A stretch of DNA of 64,000 nucleotides, from contig NC_059077.1 in NCBI RefSeq assembly GCF_020497125.1, forward strand, positions 34,237,340 to 34,301,339, given 5' to 3'. The DNA comes from Mauremys mutica (taxonomy: Eukaryota > Chordata > Testudines > Geoemydidae). Made by a program: the position numbers and the translations under genes. A model generated the notes under the pieces. The model was not told where the DNA came from, did no database searches, and saw nothing but the letters and a program-made list of their open reading frames with translations. Each line of letters opens with the position of its first letter. The first letter of the stretch is position 1. Shown piece by piece: positions 35,901 through 40,740 of this stretch.

Positions 35901-36558
35901 AGGGGAGTGAGCCTTGAAAATTCATGCTGCATCAAATTTCTGTTTATAAAAGATAAGCTTACATCTAGGACTTGCAGTGAAACTGTTTAATTTCCTTTCA
36001 TTGCTACCAGTGATGGAGCTGCACAGTCTCTATAGACTCTCCAATTCCTTCATCTCAATCTGACTGGGGGGGGGGGTTCTTACCTGCATGCTTTTTTTCA
36101 GTTGCATAATTTTCTAAAATCTGGGTTTTCTTTGGCTTCTGGAAACCTTTGTCCTGTGATTTCCAAGGAAGAGGGATGAAGAAACAATTCTGACACTGAC
36201 AGGTTTTTTTCCCTCATTTTTAGTATATGATCCTAATTAACATGGAAAAAAATCTATTTCTTTGTGTTGTCTTATCACATTATACATATGAACTGTCCTA
36301 TGAGTGGCATAGTTGTTGATGTACAAAAAACAATATTTTAGTGCAAATCATTACTGCTGTCAATTTTAAGCTCACTAAATGTTCGTTTTTACATTTCAGT
36401 TACGAAAAAATGGCCTTCGAAAAAATGGCATTCTAAAAAATGGCCTCATCTGTGACTTTAAATTTAGCCCCTGGAAAAACAGCACTTTCAAACCCACTAT
36501 TGAGAATGAGGATACAGAGACAAGCAGCAGTGACACATCAGATGATGATGATGTGTGA
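5887..36558 (+). CDS. GPBP1: GPBP1 (vasculin), spliced coding region of 10 coding exons
   Basis: The ten exons join to 1,419 nt (472 codons plus TGA). The product matches vasculin / GC-rich promoter-binding protein 1, a nuclear protein reported to bind GC-rich promoters and affect transcription; the family is known from established work, not from this sequence. Visible landmarks: N-terminus [23 protein letters not shown] near residues 46-55, a Gly/Ser/Arg stretch near 87-101, FEAEDFPSLNP at 134-144, MLVIKKG near 174-180, [20 protein letters not shown] in exon 7, [14 protein letters not shown] across exons 8-9, and an acidic Ser/Asp tail ending DDDDV. Length is within a residue of the human protein. 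The paralogue GPBP1L1 is excluded because the central [15 protein letters not shown] segment and the C-terminus follow GPBP1. No frameshift or internal stop was found, so the gene looks functional. Confidence 0.96.
5950..8527. other. GPBP1 intron, mostly unique DNA
   Basis: AT-rich intron with no exon or clear transposon. Two CTCF-like motifs are listed separately. Confidence 0.5.
7360..7375 (-). promoter_or_regulatory. CTCF-like motif
   Basis: On the minus strand this reads CCACACGATGGCGCTA, differing at one strong position from the CTCF core CCA-S-n-AG-R-K-GGC. It is a motif match only. Confidence 0.3.
8528..9515. mobile_element. hAT-like element with eroded right end
   Basis: The left terminus CAGTGGTCTCCAACCTGTCG followed by ATTGCAATCGAC is typical of a hAT terminal repeat. 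The interior is a degenerate Pro/Ala-rich or Gly/Trp-rich repeat of CCCAGCCCTGAGCCCC phrases. The right end near ATGCATCTAGGTGGTTCC is too worn to define. Long open frames here come from base composition. Confidence 0.5.
9881..10722 (-). mobile_element. CR1 LINE 3' end, interrupted by a Harbinger MITE
   Basis: On the + strand it begins ATCATAGAATATCAGGGTTG and proceeds through AACTAAATCATCCCAGCC, which is the reverse complement of the CR1 3' terminus, so the element is on the minus strand. Text resumes at 10318 exactly where it stopped at 10008. It continues through phrases such as CTTCACCACCCTCCTAGTG and ends near GACACACTACTCCAGATGAG. Confidence 0.85.
10009..10314. mobile_element. Harbinger MITE inserted into CR1, TAA duplication
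   Basis: Begins GGGTATGTCTTCACTGC and ends GGGTAGACCAGGCC. It is flanked by TAA at 10006-10008 and 10315-10317. Removing the element and one TAA restores a continuous CR1 sequence, which confirms the insertion. The 306-bp interior is non-coding. Confidence 0.85.
10770..12245. repeat. G-rich repeat-derived block
   Basis: Contains degenerate GGGGCTCAGGGCTGGGGCAG units (about 10860-11060) and GC-rich GGGCTGGGG units (about 11790-11960). The right part, GGCTGCTGCACGGCCGC followed by ACAGCTTAGAGGGAA, looks like a transposon tail and is split by a hAT MITE. Long open frames on both strands reflect GC composition. No domain is recognised. Confidence 0.5.
12029..12234. mobile_element. hAT MITE with perfect 8-bp duplication
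   Basis: The left end CAGTGGTTCTCAAACTT is complementary to the right end GTTTGAGAACCCCTT. It is flanked by GCTTAGAG at 12021-12028 and 12235-12242. The 8-bp duplication and CA-start termini define a hAT element. At 206 bp it is non-autonomous. Confidence 0.92.
12246..13302. other. Intron DNA, nothing recognised
   Basis: AT-rich with T runs near 13005 and 13134. No coding or repeat structure is identified. Confidence 0.45.
13303..14046 (-). mobile_element. 3' LTR of an LTR retrotransposon / endogenous retrovirus-like element
   Basis: Read on the minus strand the unit starts TGTAACAG and ends CCTCAACA (TG...CA ends). A TATAAA lies at 13814-13820 and AATAAA at 13610-13615, giving a U3-R-U5 order of plausible spacing. 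A polypurine tract AAGGGGGGAGA (14047-14057, minus strand) abuts the 5' TG, which marks this as the 3' LTR. Class (ERV or Gypsy) cannot be decided. No coding region accompanies it. Confidence 0.75.
14047..14113 (-). mobile_element. Internal remnant of the LTR element with polypurine tract
   Basis: The polypurine tract at 14047-14057 is followed by internal non-coding sequence that is broken at 14113 by a PLE insertion and resumes at 14319. The far end of the remnant is not visible; no second LTR is found in the window. Confidence 0.6.
14114..14307. mobile_element. Penelope-like fold-back insert, 11-bp duplication
   Basis: Two arms form a long hairpin: GTACTTGTGGCACCTTAGAG ... CGTGGGCTACAGC, then GGCTGTAGCCCACG ... 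CTCTAAGGTGCCACAAGTAC. The tail TACAGACTAACACAGCTGCT follows. It is flanked by CATTTAATACA at 14103-14113 and 14308-14318. The arms match the termini of the large PLE at 50574, so this is a terminus-only copy. Confidence 0.85.
14680..15329 (+). mobile_element. CR1 LINE, C-terminal ORF2 remnant, first part
   Basis: Translates to [20 protein letters not shown] and then, with frameshifts, to ATKMIRG-like and [13 protein letters not shown] phrases of the end of CR1 reverse transcriptase ORF2. It continues after the nested insertions at 17237-17481. Stops and frameshifts make it dead. Confidence 0.85.
15330..15392. mobile_element. PLE terminal fragment inside CR1, left part
   Basis: GCATCAGATGAAGTGGGTTT through TTTGTTAGTCTCTAA matches the PLE terminus. 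It continues at 17216-17231 (GGTGCCACAAGTACTC). CAGGG at 15325-15329 and 17232-17236 is the likely target duplication in the CR1. Confidence 0.8.
16378..16446 (-). pseudogene. tRNA-Val(AAC)-like pseudogene
   Basis: The minus strand has an A box TAGTGTAGTGG, anticodon loop CTAACAC (AAC) and an intact B box GGTTCGAAACC. The 3' acceptor CGGAAAC is preserved, but the 5' acceptor reads AGCCCCA and cannot pair with it. The D-arm region is shortened and the anticodon stem has two mismatches of CpG-decay type. It is therefore a pseudogene or tRNA-derived SINE head inside the Harbinger element. Confidence 0.75.
16627..16905 (-). pseudogene. Fragment of Harbinger Myb/SANT-like protein
   Basis: The frame reads [20 protein letters not shown], then [19 protein letters not shown]. 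The helical, Arg-rich, Gln/Trp-spaced text is like the C-terminal half of the MYB/SANT-like accessory protein encoded by PIF/Harbinger elements. The DNA-binding domain itself is not seen. It is a relic. Confidence 0.5.
17237..17481 (+). mobile_element. CR1 LINE 3' end, second part
   Basis: Resumes the CR1 text with GTTCAAAAAGGAACTGGATA and runs to GATGGACCTTTGGTCTGACC, ending CTTATGTTC, the typical 3' end of this CR1 branch. It lies 26 bp upstream of GPBP1 coding exon 2. Confidence 0.9.
17507..17630 (+). CDS. GPBP1: GPBP1 coding exon 2
   Basis: Follows acceptor TTTCCAG and ends before donor GTATAA. It encodes residues 22-62 ([13 protein letters not shown] through RPNG) plus the first base of a glycine codon, so it ends in phase 1. 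It contains the basic [10 protein letters not shown] patch. The 3' end of a CR1 LINE stops about 26 bp before the exon, so the branch point and pyrimidine tract lie in or next to repeat DNA. Confidence 0.95.
17704..18829. mobile_element. DNA transposon remnant with TACTnCTGGGGAAATTC ends
   Basis: The left end TACTACTGGGGAAATTCTG is mirrored by the right end AAGAATTTCCTCAGGAGTA. The interior has a C-rich degenerate repeat (about 18010-18530). The terminal TA and inverted repeats suggest a Tc1/mariner-like or similar non-autonomous element. It lies in the intron after coding exon 2. Confidence 0.6.
18830..19380. other. GPBP1 intron, nothing recognised
   Basis: Unique-looking AT-rich intron leading to the exon 3 acceptor. 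Confidence 0.45.
19381..19610 (+). CDS. GPBP1: GPBP1 coding exon 3
   Basis: Acceptor CTAAG, preceded by an AT-rich tract with T runs; donor GTAAGT. Encodes residues 63 (split) to 139. The start [11 protein letters not shown] and the glycine/arginine/serine stretch [17 protein letters not shown] are followed by a charged segment ending KQFEAEDF. It ends in phase 0 exactly inside the conserved FEAEDF-PSLNP motif. Confidence 0.95.
19611..20398. other. GPBP1 intron, nothing recognised
   Basis: AT-rich intron with a T run near 20080. No element defined. Confidence 0.45.
20399..20465 (+). CDS. GPBP1: GPBP1 coding exon 4
   Basis: A 67-nt exon between acceptor CCTTTCAG and donor GTAAGTG. Encodes residues 140-161 ([20 protein letters not shown], then VW) plus one base of the next codon (phase 1). 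This short exon completes the FEAEDFPSLNP motif. Confidence 0.95.
20758..21390. repeat. Possible truncated hAT relic and C-rich run
   Basis: The segment ends AAGCCACATGTGGCTTGTGA followed by CAGTTTGGCCACC, which resembles a hAT right terminus. A matching left terminus is not visible. A run of Cs lies at about 21210-21228. No coding content is supported. Confidence 0.4.
21391..23083. other. GPBP1 intron with one MIR-like piece
   Basis: Mostly unique AT-rich DNA. At about 22890-23010 a MIR-like stretch is seen (TTACTTGCCCCACACCACAT and a following GATTGAACTC motif, + strand). Confidence 0.45.
23084..23268 (+). CDS. GPBP1: GPBP1 coding exon 5
   Basis: Follows acceptor TTCTATATAG and ends at donor GTAAGT. 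Encodes residues 162 (split) to 223: [18 protein letters not shown], then SGFPVVGG and a run rich in Lys, Pro and Thr ending TPPAK. Phase 0 at the end. MLVIKKG is shared with the paralogue GPBP1L1 and marks the conserved core. Confidence 0.95.
23269..24233. other. GPBP1 intron before the DIRS element
   Basis: AT-rich DNA with a 27-T run at 23952-23978. Nothing coding. Confidence 0.5.
24234..24390 (+). repeat. DIRS left inverted terminal repeat
   Basis: Pairs with 27715-27850 as an inverted copy: ACATCCATTCCACATTAGGT opposite ACCTAATGTGGAATGGACGT, and the GAGTGGCGCCACTGCGC core. It contains GTATATATGC, a TATA-like element that may serve as promoter. Confidence 0.8.
24587..25565 (+). pseudogene. 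DIRS gag-like ORF1, frameshifted
   Basis: Opens with [15 protein letters not shown], the start of a CX2CX4H zinc knuckle; the last cysteines (KCKIC) lie in another frame from about 24660. A Ser/Arg/Pro-rich section ([18 protein letters not shown]) follows. A second frame from 25056 continues to 25565. It corresponds to the intact homologue at 61350 and is broken by at least two frameshifts. Confidence 0.75.
25600..26520 (+). pseudogene. DIRS RNase H domain and RT-connected remnant
   Basis: The frame at 25688-25915 has [17 protein letters not shown] and [11 protein letters not shown], giving the catalytic Asp and Glu. After a frameshift near 25910 the other frame gives [16 protein letters not shown] (second Asp) and [16 protein letters not shown], a DIRS-type RNase H end. 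The stretch to 26520 continues toward the recombinase with [15 protein letters not shown]. Only the last few residues before RNase H are seen; the reverse transcriptase core is absent. Confidence 0.8.
26521..27533 (+). pseudogene. DIRS tyrosine recombinase, frameshifted
   Basis: Reads across at least three frames. Catalytic features are visible: Arg in [13 protein letters not shown], His and Arg in [11 protein letters not shown] (27348), [13 protein letters not shown], and the nucleophile Tyr in MTHYAV (codon 27462-27464). This R-H-R-H-Y pattern is that of DIRS tyrosine recombinases, which integrate without target duplication. The frame breaks make the copy inactive. Confidence 0.8.
27567..27664. 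repeat. DIRS internal complementary region
   Basis: Its first part, CACCTAATGTGGAATGGATG followed by AAGCACTT, is the reverse complement of the left end at 24236. Its second part, TTACTTACCTTTTC and ATGTGTTCACGTCC, is the reverse complement of the right end at 27838-27890. It thus spans the joined ends. Confidence 0.85.
27715..27900. repeat. DIRS right inverted terminal repeat
   Basis: Carries GGGGTATATATGC, GCAGTGGCGCCACTCTGG and CACCTAATGTGGAATGGACG, then the unique right end AACACATCTCAAAGAACAAC and GGTAAGTAACTG. Confidence 0.8.
28017..28157 (+). CDS. GPBP1: GPBP1 coding exon 6
   Basis: A 141-nt, phase 0-0 exon between acceptor TTTCGTTTAG and donor GTATAG. Encodes residues 224-270, [14 protein letters not shown] through SQNSVKE. 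Its length is a multiple of three, so skipping it would keep the frame. It begins only about 117 bp after the end of a DIRS element. Confidence 0.95.
28250..28475. repeat. Fold-back repeat of PLE-end style
   Basis: GGTAATATCTTTTACTGGAC and GGTGAGAGACAAGC are answered by TTGTCTCTCTCAC and GGCCAGTAAAAGAT, forming a hairpin. The same motifs recur at 35553-35752 and at 63790-63838, so it is a dispersed family. Its layout, two inverted arms and no coding region, is like terminal-only PLE copies; the class is inferred. Confidence 0.5.
28942..29106 (+). CDS. GPBP1: GPBP1 coding exon 7
   Basis: A 165-nt, phase 0-0 exon preceded by a C-rich pyrimidine tract and CATTAG, followed by donor GTACTT. Encodes residues 271-325, including [18 protein letters not shown] and [20 protein letters not shown], then an acidic segment. 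The basic [11 protein letters not shown] segment is among the most conserved parts of the vasculin family. Confidence 0.95.
29107..30368. other. GPBP1 intron with a CR1 fragment
   Basis: Holds the CR1 piece listed below; the rest (29530-30360) shows nothing recognised. Confidence 0.45.
29362..29512 (-). mobile_element. CR1 LINE 3' end fragment
   Basis: AACATAAGAACGGCCATACT, then TGGGTCAGACCAAAGGTCCA, the reverse complement of the same CR1 3' end seen at 17237-17481. Confidence 0.9.
31096..31934. mobile_element. hAT element in the second DIRS, perfect 8-bp duplication
   Basis: The left end CAGAGGTGGATGAACTATGG and the right end AAGTTTCTCCACCCCTG are imperfect inverted repeats. TTCTAGGA lies at 31088-31095 and 31935-31942. 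The interior has a G-rich minisatellite. It is 839 bp without a transposase. Confidence 0.9.
31400..31800 (+). repeat. G-rich minisatellite inside the hAT
   Basis: GGATGGGGC, GGCAGTCAGG and GGAATGAGAGGAGG phrases recur about every 60-70 bp. Many runs of three or more Gs give G-quadruplex potential on this strand. Confidence 0.7.
32485..32580. repeat. Internal complementary region of the second DIRS
   Basis: Spans the complement of the left end (CACAGTGGAATACGCATAGG) and of the right end (TTTACCTTATTGTAATGC). Confidence 0.75.
33036..33217 (+). CDS. GPBP1: GPBP1 coding exon 8
   Basis: Acceptor TTTTTTAACAG, donor GTATGT. Encodes residues 326-385 ([12 protein letters not shown] through LSSSLEAEH) plus two bases of an arginine codon (phase 2). 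The segment is rich in Asn, Ser and Gln and looks disordered. Confidence 0.95.
33276..33881. mobile_element. hAT-like element with TACCAAATTCA-type ends
   Basis: The left end TCCCTGCCAAATTCATGG pairs with the right end TGAATTTGGTAGGGTCC. Flanks AATTCATG (33268-33275) and TATTCATG (33882-33889) match at seven of eight positions. Non-coding. Confidence 0.75.
33890..35235. other. GPBP1 intron, nothing recognised
   Basis: Unique-looking AT-rich DNA up to the exon 9 acceptor. A CT repeat and T run sit next to the acceptor. Confidence 0.45.
35236..35338 (+). CDS. GPBP1: GPBP1 coding exon 9
   Basis: Acceptor is a long T tract followed by AAAAG; donor GTGATA. Encodes residues 386 (split) to 420: [16 protein letters not shown], then [28 protein letters not shown] is a signature shared by GPBP1 and GPBP1L1. 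Phase 0 at the end. Confidence 0.95.
35553..35752. repeat. Fold-back repeat with a long poly-C run
   Basis: Same family as 28250: TGTTGGTGAGAGACATAAGC, then ATTGGTCCAATTAAAGATAT and TCTCACCCACCTTGTGTCTC. A pure C run of 26 lies at 35670-35695, in a C/T stretch from 35657. Confidence 0.55.
35753..36399. other. GPBP1 last intron, nothing recognised
   Basis: AT-rich with a G run near 36066-36075. No element defined. Confidence 0.45.
36400..36558 (+). CDS. GPBP1: GPBP1 coding exon 10 with stop codon
   Basis: Begins after TTTACATTTCAG and ends at TGA 36556-36558. Encodes residues 421-472. It opens with three near-identical units built on KNG ([15 protein letters not shown]), then [13 protein letters not shown] and an acidic tail [14 protein letters not shown]. 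The KNG triplet comes from a tandem 15-nt DNA repeat at about 36402-36450. Confidence 0.95.
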   Translation, partial: LRKNGLRKNGILKNGLICDFKFSPWKNSTFKPTIENEDTETSSSDTSDDDDV

Positions 36559-37440
36559 AGAATTCTCTAACAGCTTTAGAAGCTTGTGTGATCTCATGCA
36601 GGTTTGGGGGTGAATTGTTCAAACCTCCCACCCCCCAATCTATAATTTATGTAGAAAAATACCCCATTAGAAGAAGAATTTTGGGACTTCTCTATGAAGA
36701 AAACAAGGAATGTTGTGTTGGGCTGTGAACATTACTATAATTACTTTGTAAATCAATGTTGTAGAATGAGGACTTTGGTTGATCCAGCGTCGACTTTCTT
36801 CGTCACTGCAGCATTTCTCTGACTAGCAATGTGACAATGTAACAAATGAGATTTTCTCATTTAATAATAAAAACAAAAATTGTATAATGTTTTGCAAAGC
36901 TTCTGTCTTAAAACGTCCAGGTCTTTAACAAAAAGGGGCAACTTGACAGTGTTTTGCTTGCTGAGTCATTTCTTTCTTACAATGGAAATCCTCAAGTCTA
37001 CTTTGTACGCAAGAAAAAAAAAATGGGCAATGTAGCATGTTGGCTAAAACGAGCAAAGTGCACTAAAACTTCGTTTTCCTGAATTGAGCTGTTGTACTGT
37101 TCCACTTTTTCCAAACATAATTGCTCTTTAGCCATTAATAGTTCAATTATTGTTACAGCAAAAAGACTATTGCTACAGTTCCAGATTTATAGAACTGACT
37201 TAAAATCAAGAGCTTTATTTGGGTGCTGCAAGGTCCAGGATTCTCAGAGTGGATGTAAACAAAGATTTTTGTGGGGAAATAAACATTTTGATAAATTATT
37301 CACATGCAGAAAAATTGATTATACTGACTGGATCTACATGGAAAATAAACTGGATTTACAGAATATTGTCTCAGTGCATAGCATCACAAGTATTGTTTAT
37401 AAAACCCATTACAGTTTGTTTGATCTTTATTAGATTGCAA
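36559..37440 (+). other. GPBP1: GPBP1 3' UTR (extent inferred)
   Basis: Non-repetitive AT-rich sequence directly after the stop codon. Candidate polyadenylation signals AATAAA lie at 36866-36871, 37278-37283 and 37344-37349. The first would give a 3' UTR of about 330 nt. Which signal is used cannot be read from sequence. Confidence 0.65.
36866..36871 (+). promoter_or_regulatory. Candidate polyadenylation signal AATAAA, GPBP1
   Basis: Canonical hexamer about 308 nt after the stop, followed by a T- and GT-containing stretch. Two further AATAAA hexamers near 37278 and 37344 are alternatives. Confidence 0.55.
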
Positions 37441-38420
37441 GTATACTGTGACAGCAATGGTTGACTTTCAAGCTTTGAGAAAGAAGAACAAAATTTGATC
37501 ACCAGTCTTTGCATTTACTACCATGTCAGTTTCATCTGTACAATATGCAGTTTATTTCAGTGGCGTTGTTTAAAATCTTTTTTTATAGTCTCACTAATTC
37601 TTAAACCACTGTGGTCTTGTTATATGGTTTGTTCGCTACTGGAGATAATTTGGCAGTGCCAATGCTTAAATTATTTGTACAGGTTTATTTTGTTCATTTT
37701 CCTTTTTAGCGCTTTATTTTTCCTTCTGAGGTTCCAACAGTATAATTCATAAGCATAAATACATTGATATGATTTCATACTTCAATAATGTAGATCTATA
37801 CAGATATATGTAGATTTCCCCCTTAAAATATTTCCTATTGTACTAGATCTTGCATAGTGTTATGTTTTATCCAAGATTGACTTTCATAGCGAAAATTATT
37901 TTCCTAAAGGGCAGATTTTTTTTTCATATTTTAGTTTTTGGGGTTGGGAAAACTTTTTACAAGTGAACATAGACTCCTTTTTGCAAAGGGTAAAAGAGGA
38001 GTTTAAACAAATACACTTTCAGTCCATGTATGAAGGCAGGTTGCTACTGCAAATTGAACAATGTTAAGCGTGTGTTCATTTGGGCACAGAATATCTGAAA
38101 GGATGTTGTTTTCTTTAGTTGCCTGGTTTTGTCCAAGGTGCTGATAAGAATGGAAATATGTTCTCTTTCTAAAGAGAACTGCCATGTTAGTATCACAATT
38201 TGCAATAGTTACGAAGTGCATCCCCTCCATCACTCACTTCTGATAGCTTAATCTGGTTTGTATTGATTTTTCACTTCATAGCACCTTTTTTCATGCTTTT
38301 ACCTGCAAAAATGTAGGGCACTTCCCCTGTACCCTACCAAGGGGTTAAGGTGTGACCCAGTTAATTTAGGTACCCCCATCCTTCTTTTACCTAAGACTTG
38401 GGGTGTAAAGCACCTACCTG
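37441..38420. other. Downstream DNA, no gene seen
   Basis: AT-rich, non-repetitive. It may include a longer GPBP1 3' UTR. No exon was identified. Confidence 0.45.
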
Positions 38421-39620
38421 TAAGAACATAAGAACAGCCATACTGGGTCAGACCAAAGGTCCATCTAGCCCAGTATCCTGTCTGCTGACAGTGGCCAATG
38501 CCAGGTGCCCCAGAGGGAATGAACAGAACAGGTAATCACCAAGGGATCCATCCCCTGTCACCCATTCCCAGCTTCTGGCAAACACAGGCTAGGGACACCA
38601 TCCCTGCCCATCCTGGCTAATAGCCATTGATGGACCTATCCTCCATGAATTTATCTAGTTCTTTTTTGAACCCTGTTATGGTCTTGGCCATCACAACATC
38701 CTCTGACAAGGAGTTCCACAGCTTGACTGTGGGTTGTGTGAAAAAATACTTCCTTTTGTTTGTTTTAGACCTGCTGCCTATTAATTTCATTTGGTGGCCC
38801 CTAGTCCTTGTGTGATGAGAAGGAGTAAATAACACTTCCTTTTTTACTTTCTCCACACCAGTCATGATTTTATGGACCTCTCTCATATCTCCCCATAGCC
38901 GTCTCTTTCCAAGCTGAAAAGTCCCAGTCTTATTAATCTCTCCTTATATGGCAGCCGTTCCATATCCCAAATCATTTGTTGCCCGTTTCTGAACCTTTTC
39001 CAATTCCAAAATATCTTTTTTGAGATGGGGCGACCACATCACACTTATTCAAGATGTGGGCGTACCATGGATTTATAAAGAGGCAATATGATAGATACTG
39101 TCTTATTATACATCCCTTTCTTAATGATTCCCAACATTCTGTTTGCTTGTTTGACTGCTGCTGCATGTTGAGTGGATGTTTTCAGAGTACTATCCACAAT
39201 GACTCCCAAGATCTTTCTTGAGTGGTAACAGCTAATTTAGACCCATCATTTTATATGTATAGTTGGGATTATGTTTTCCAATGTGCATTACTTTGCATTT
39301 ATCAACATTGAATTTAATCTGCCATTTTCCTGCCCAGTCACTCAGTTTTGAGAGATCCTTTTGTAGCTCTTCGCAGTCTGCCTGGGACTTGAGTAGTTTT
39401 GTATCCTCTGCAAATTTTGCCACCTCACTGTTTACCCTTTTCCCCAGATCATTTATGAATATGTTGAATAGGACTGGTCCCAGAACAGACCCTTGGGGGA
39501 CCCCACTATTTGTGTGTCCATTCTGAAAACTGACCATTTATTCCTACCCTTTGTTTCCTGTCCTTTTAACCAGTTACCAATCCATGAGAGAATCTTCCCT
39601 CTTAACCCATGACAACTTAT
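38421..39620 (-). mobile_element. CR1 LINE, 3' half with reverse transcriptase remnant
   Basis: The 3' tail starts at GTAAGAACATAAGAACAGCC. On the minus strand 39232-39537 encodes SGVPQGSVLGPVLFNIFINDL (about the RT template-grip region), then AKFAEDTKLL and KWQIKFNVDKCKVMHIGK. The catalytic motif reads AEDTKL rather than ADDTKL, so the second catalytic Asp position is altered. The 5' end is truncated. Confidence 0.92.
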
Positions 39621-40376
39621 TTCGCCCAGGGTTTACTTTGAATTTGTGGGATTTTTTTACACAGCTGTGCTTTAAACATTTATTTATTAGCAATGTATGT
39701 AGAATATATATGCCAAGCAAATATTTTATGCTTACCATTTTTAATATATAGATAAACTTTTCCCGATGGCCAGTCAGGATTTACATGTTTGGGGGTTTTT
39801 GGTGATGCCTTTGCATGTTACTGTTCAGAGGGGTTAGAGTTTTAGCAGCTTGATGTTGAACTGCAGTTCAGAGAGGGGTTTTAAAGAGCTTTGTTTATAT
39901 TATATAGATGCAATTAATTTTAAAATTAATTAAACCTATTTTATTTATGACCCTTAGGTAACAAAATTTACCCAATCATGCACCTATGTTTCCACCTTTT
40001 TATTACATTTTTTTTACATTTTATGCTTAAATTGTAGCTTATTTATGACTACTTTTTTAGTTTCTGAAAATGGTCAGCTTAAATTCGCTGGTCAGAGCTT
40101 ATTTTATTTTACCATTTGTTGGGGTTTTTGTATTTGTTTAAGCTTTCCAGTGCCTGGGTGTTTCTATTATACAGCCCTTGGTGTTGTAACTCTCTTGTTA
40201 GGGGCATTCCTGAGGTGGGGGGTTCTTATTAGTAGCAGAACATTTTTCCTAATTTTGGTGGTAAAATCCCTAAATTTCACCCAAGGCTAGTCAAGCTAGT
40301 TTAGTATGGAAGGAAGTTAAGTCCCAGGCCTACAAAATTATCTAGATACCACAAGTCACCCATTTTACCATATGTA
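39621..40376. other. Intergenic DNA, nothing recognised
   Basis: AT-rich, no coding or repeat structure identified. Confidence 0.45.
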
Positions 40377-40384
40377 GGGAAGTA

Positions 40385-40732
40385 CATAGGCGCCGACTCT
40401 GGGGGTGCTCTGGGGCTGAAGCACCCACTGGCAACTCTCCTACCAGAACCTCCCCCTCCCCACAGCATCTTCTGCCTGCTGCTGGGCCTACACATCAGTG
40501 CCTCCCCCCTCCCTCCCAGCGCCTGCCGCAGATCAGCTGTTCCATGGCGTCAGGAGGCGTTTGGGGGGGGGGGAAGGGGAGAAGAGTGAGGGCACAGTGT
40601 GCTTGGGGATGGGGGATGGAACTGGGCAGGAAGGGACGGAGTGGAGGTGGGAAGGAGGAGTATGGGGTGGGACCTTGGGGGAAGGGGTGGAAGGGGAGTA
40701 CCCCCTGGCAGATTAGAAACTCTGTGCCTATG
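40385..40732. mobile_element. hAT MITE, CATAGGCGCCGAC ends
   Basis: The left end CATAGGCGCCGACTCTG and the right end AACTCTGTGCCTATG are imperfect inverted repeats. Flanks GGGAAGTA (40377-40384) and GGCAAGTA (40733-40740) match at seven of eight positions. Interior is G-rich and non-coding. Confidence 0.8.
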
Positions 40733-40740
40733 GGCAAGTA

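Noticed and set aside
5887..36558. GPBP1L1 instead of GPBP1
   Set aside because: The central exons ([28 protein letters not shown]) follow GPBP1; the paralogue differs there.
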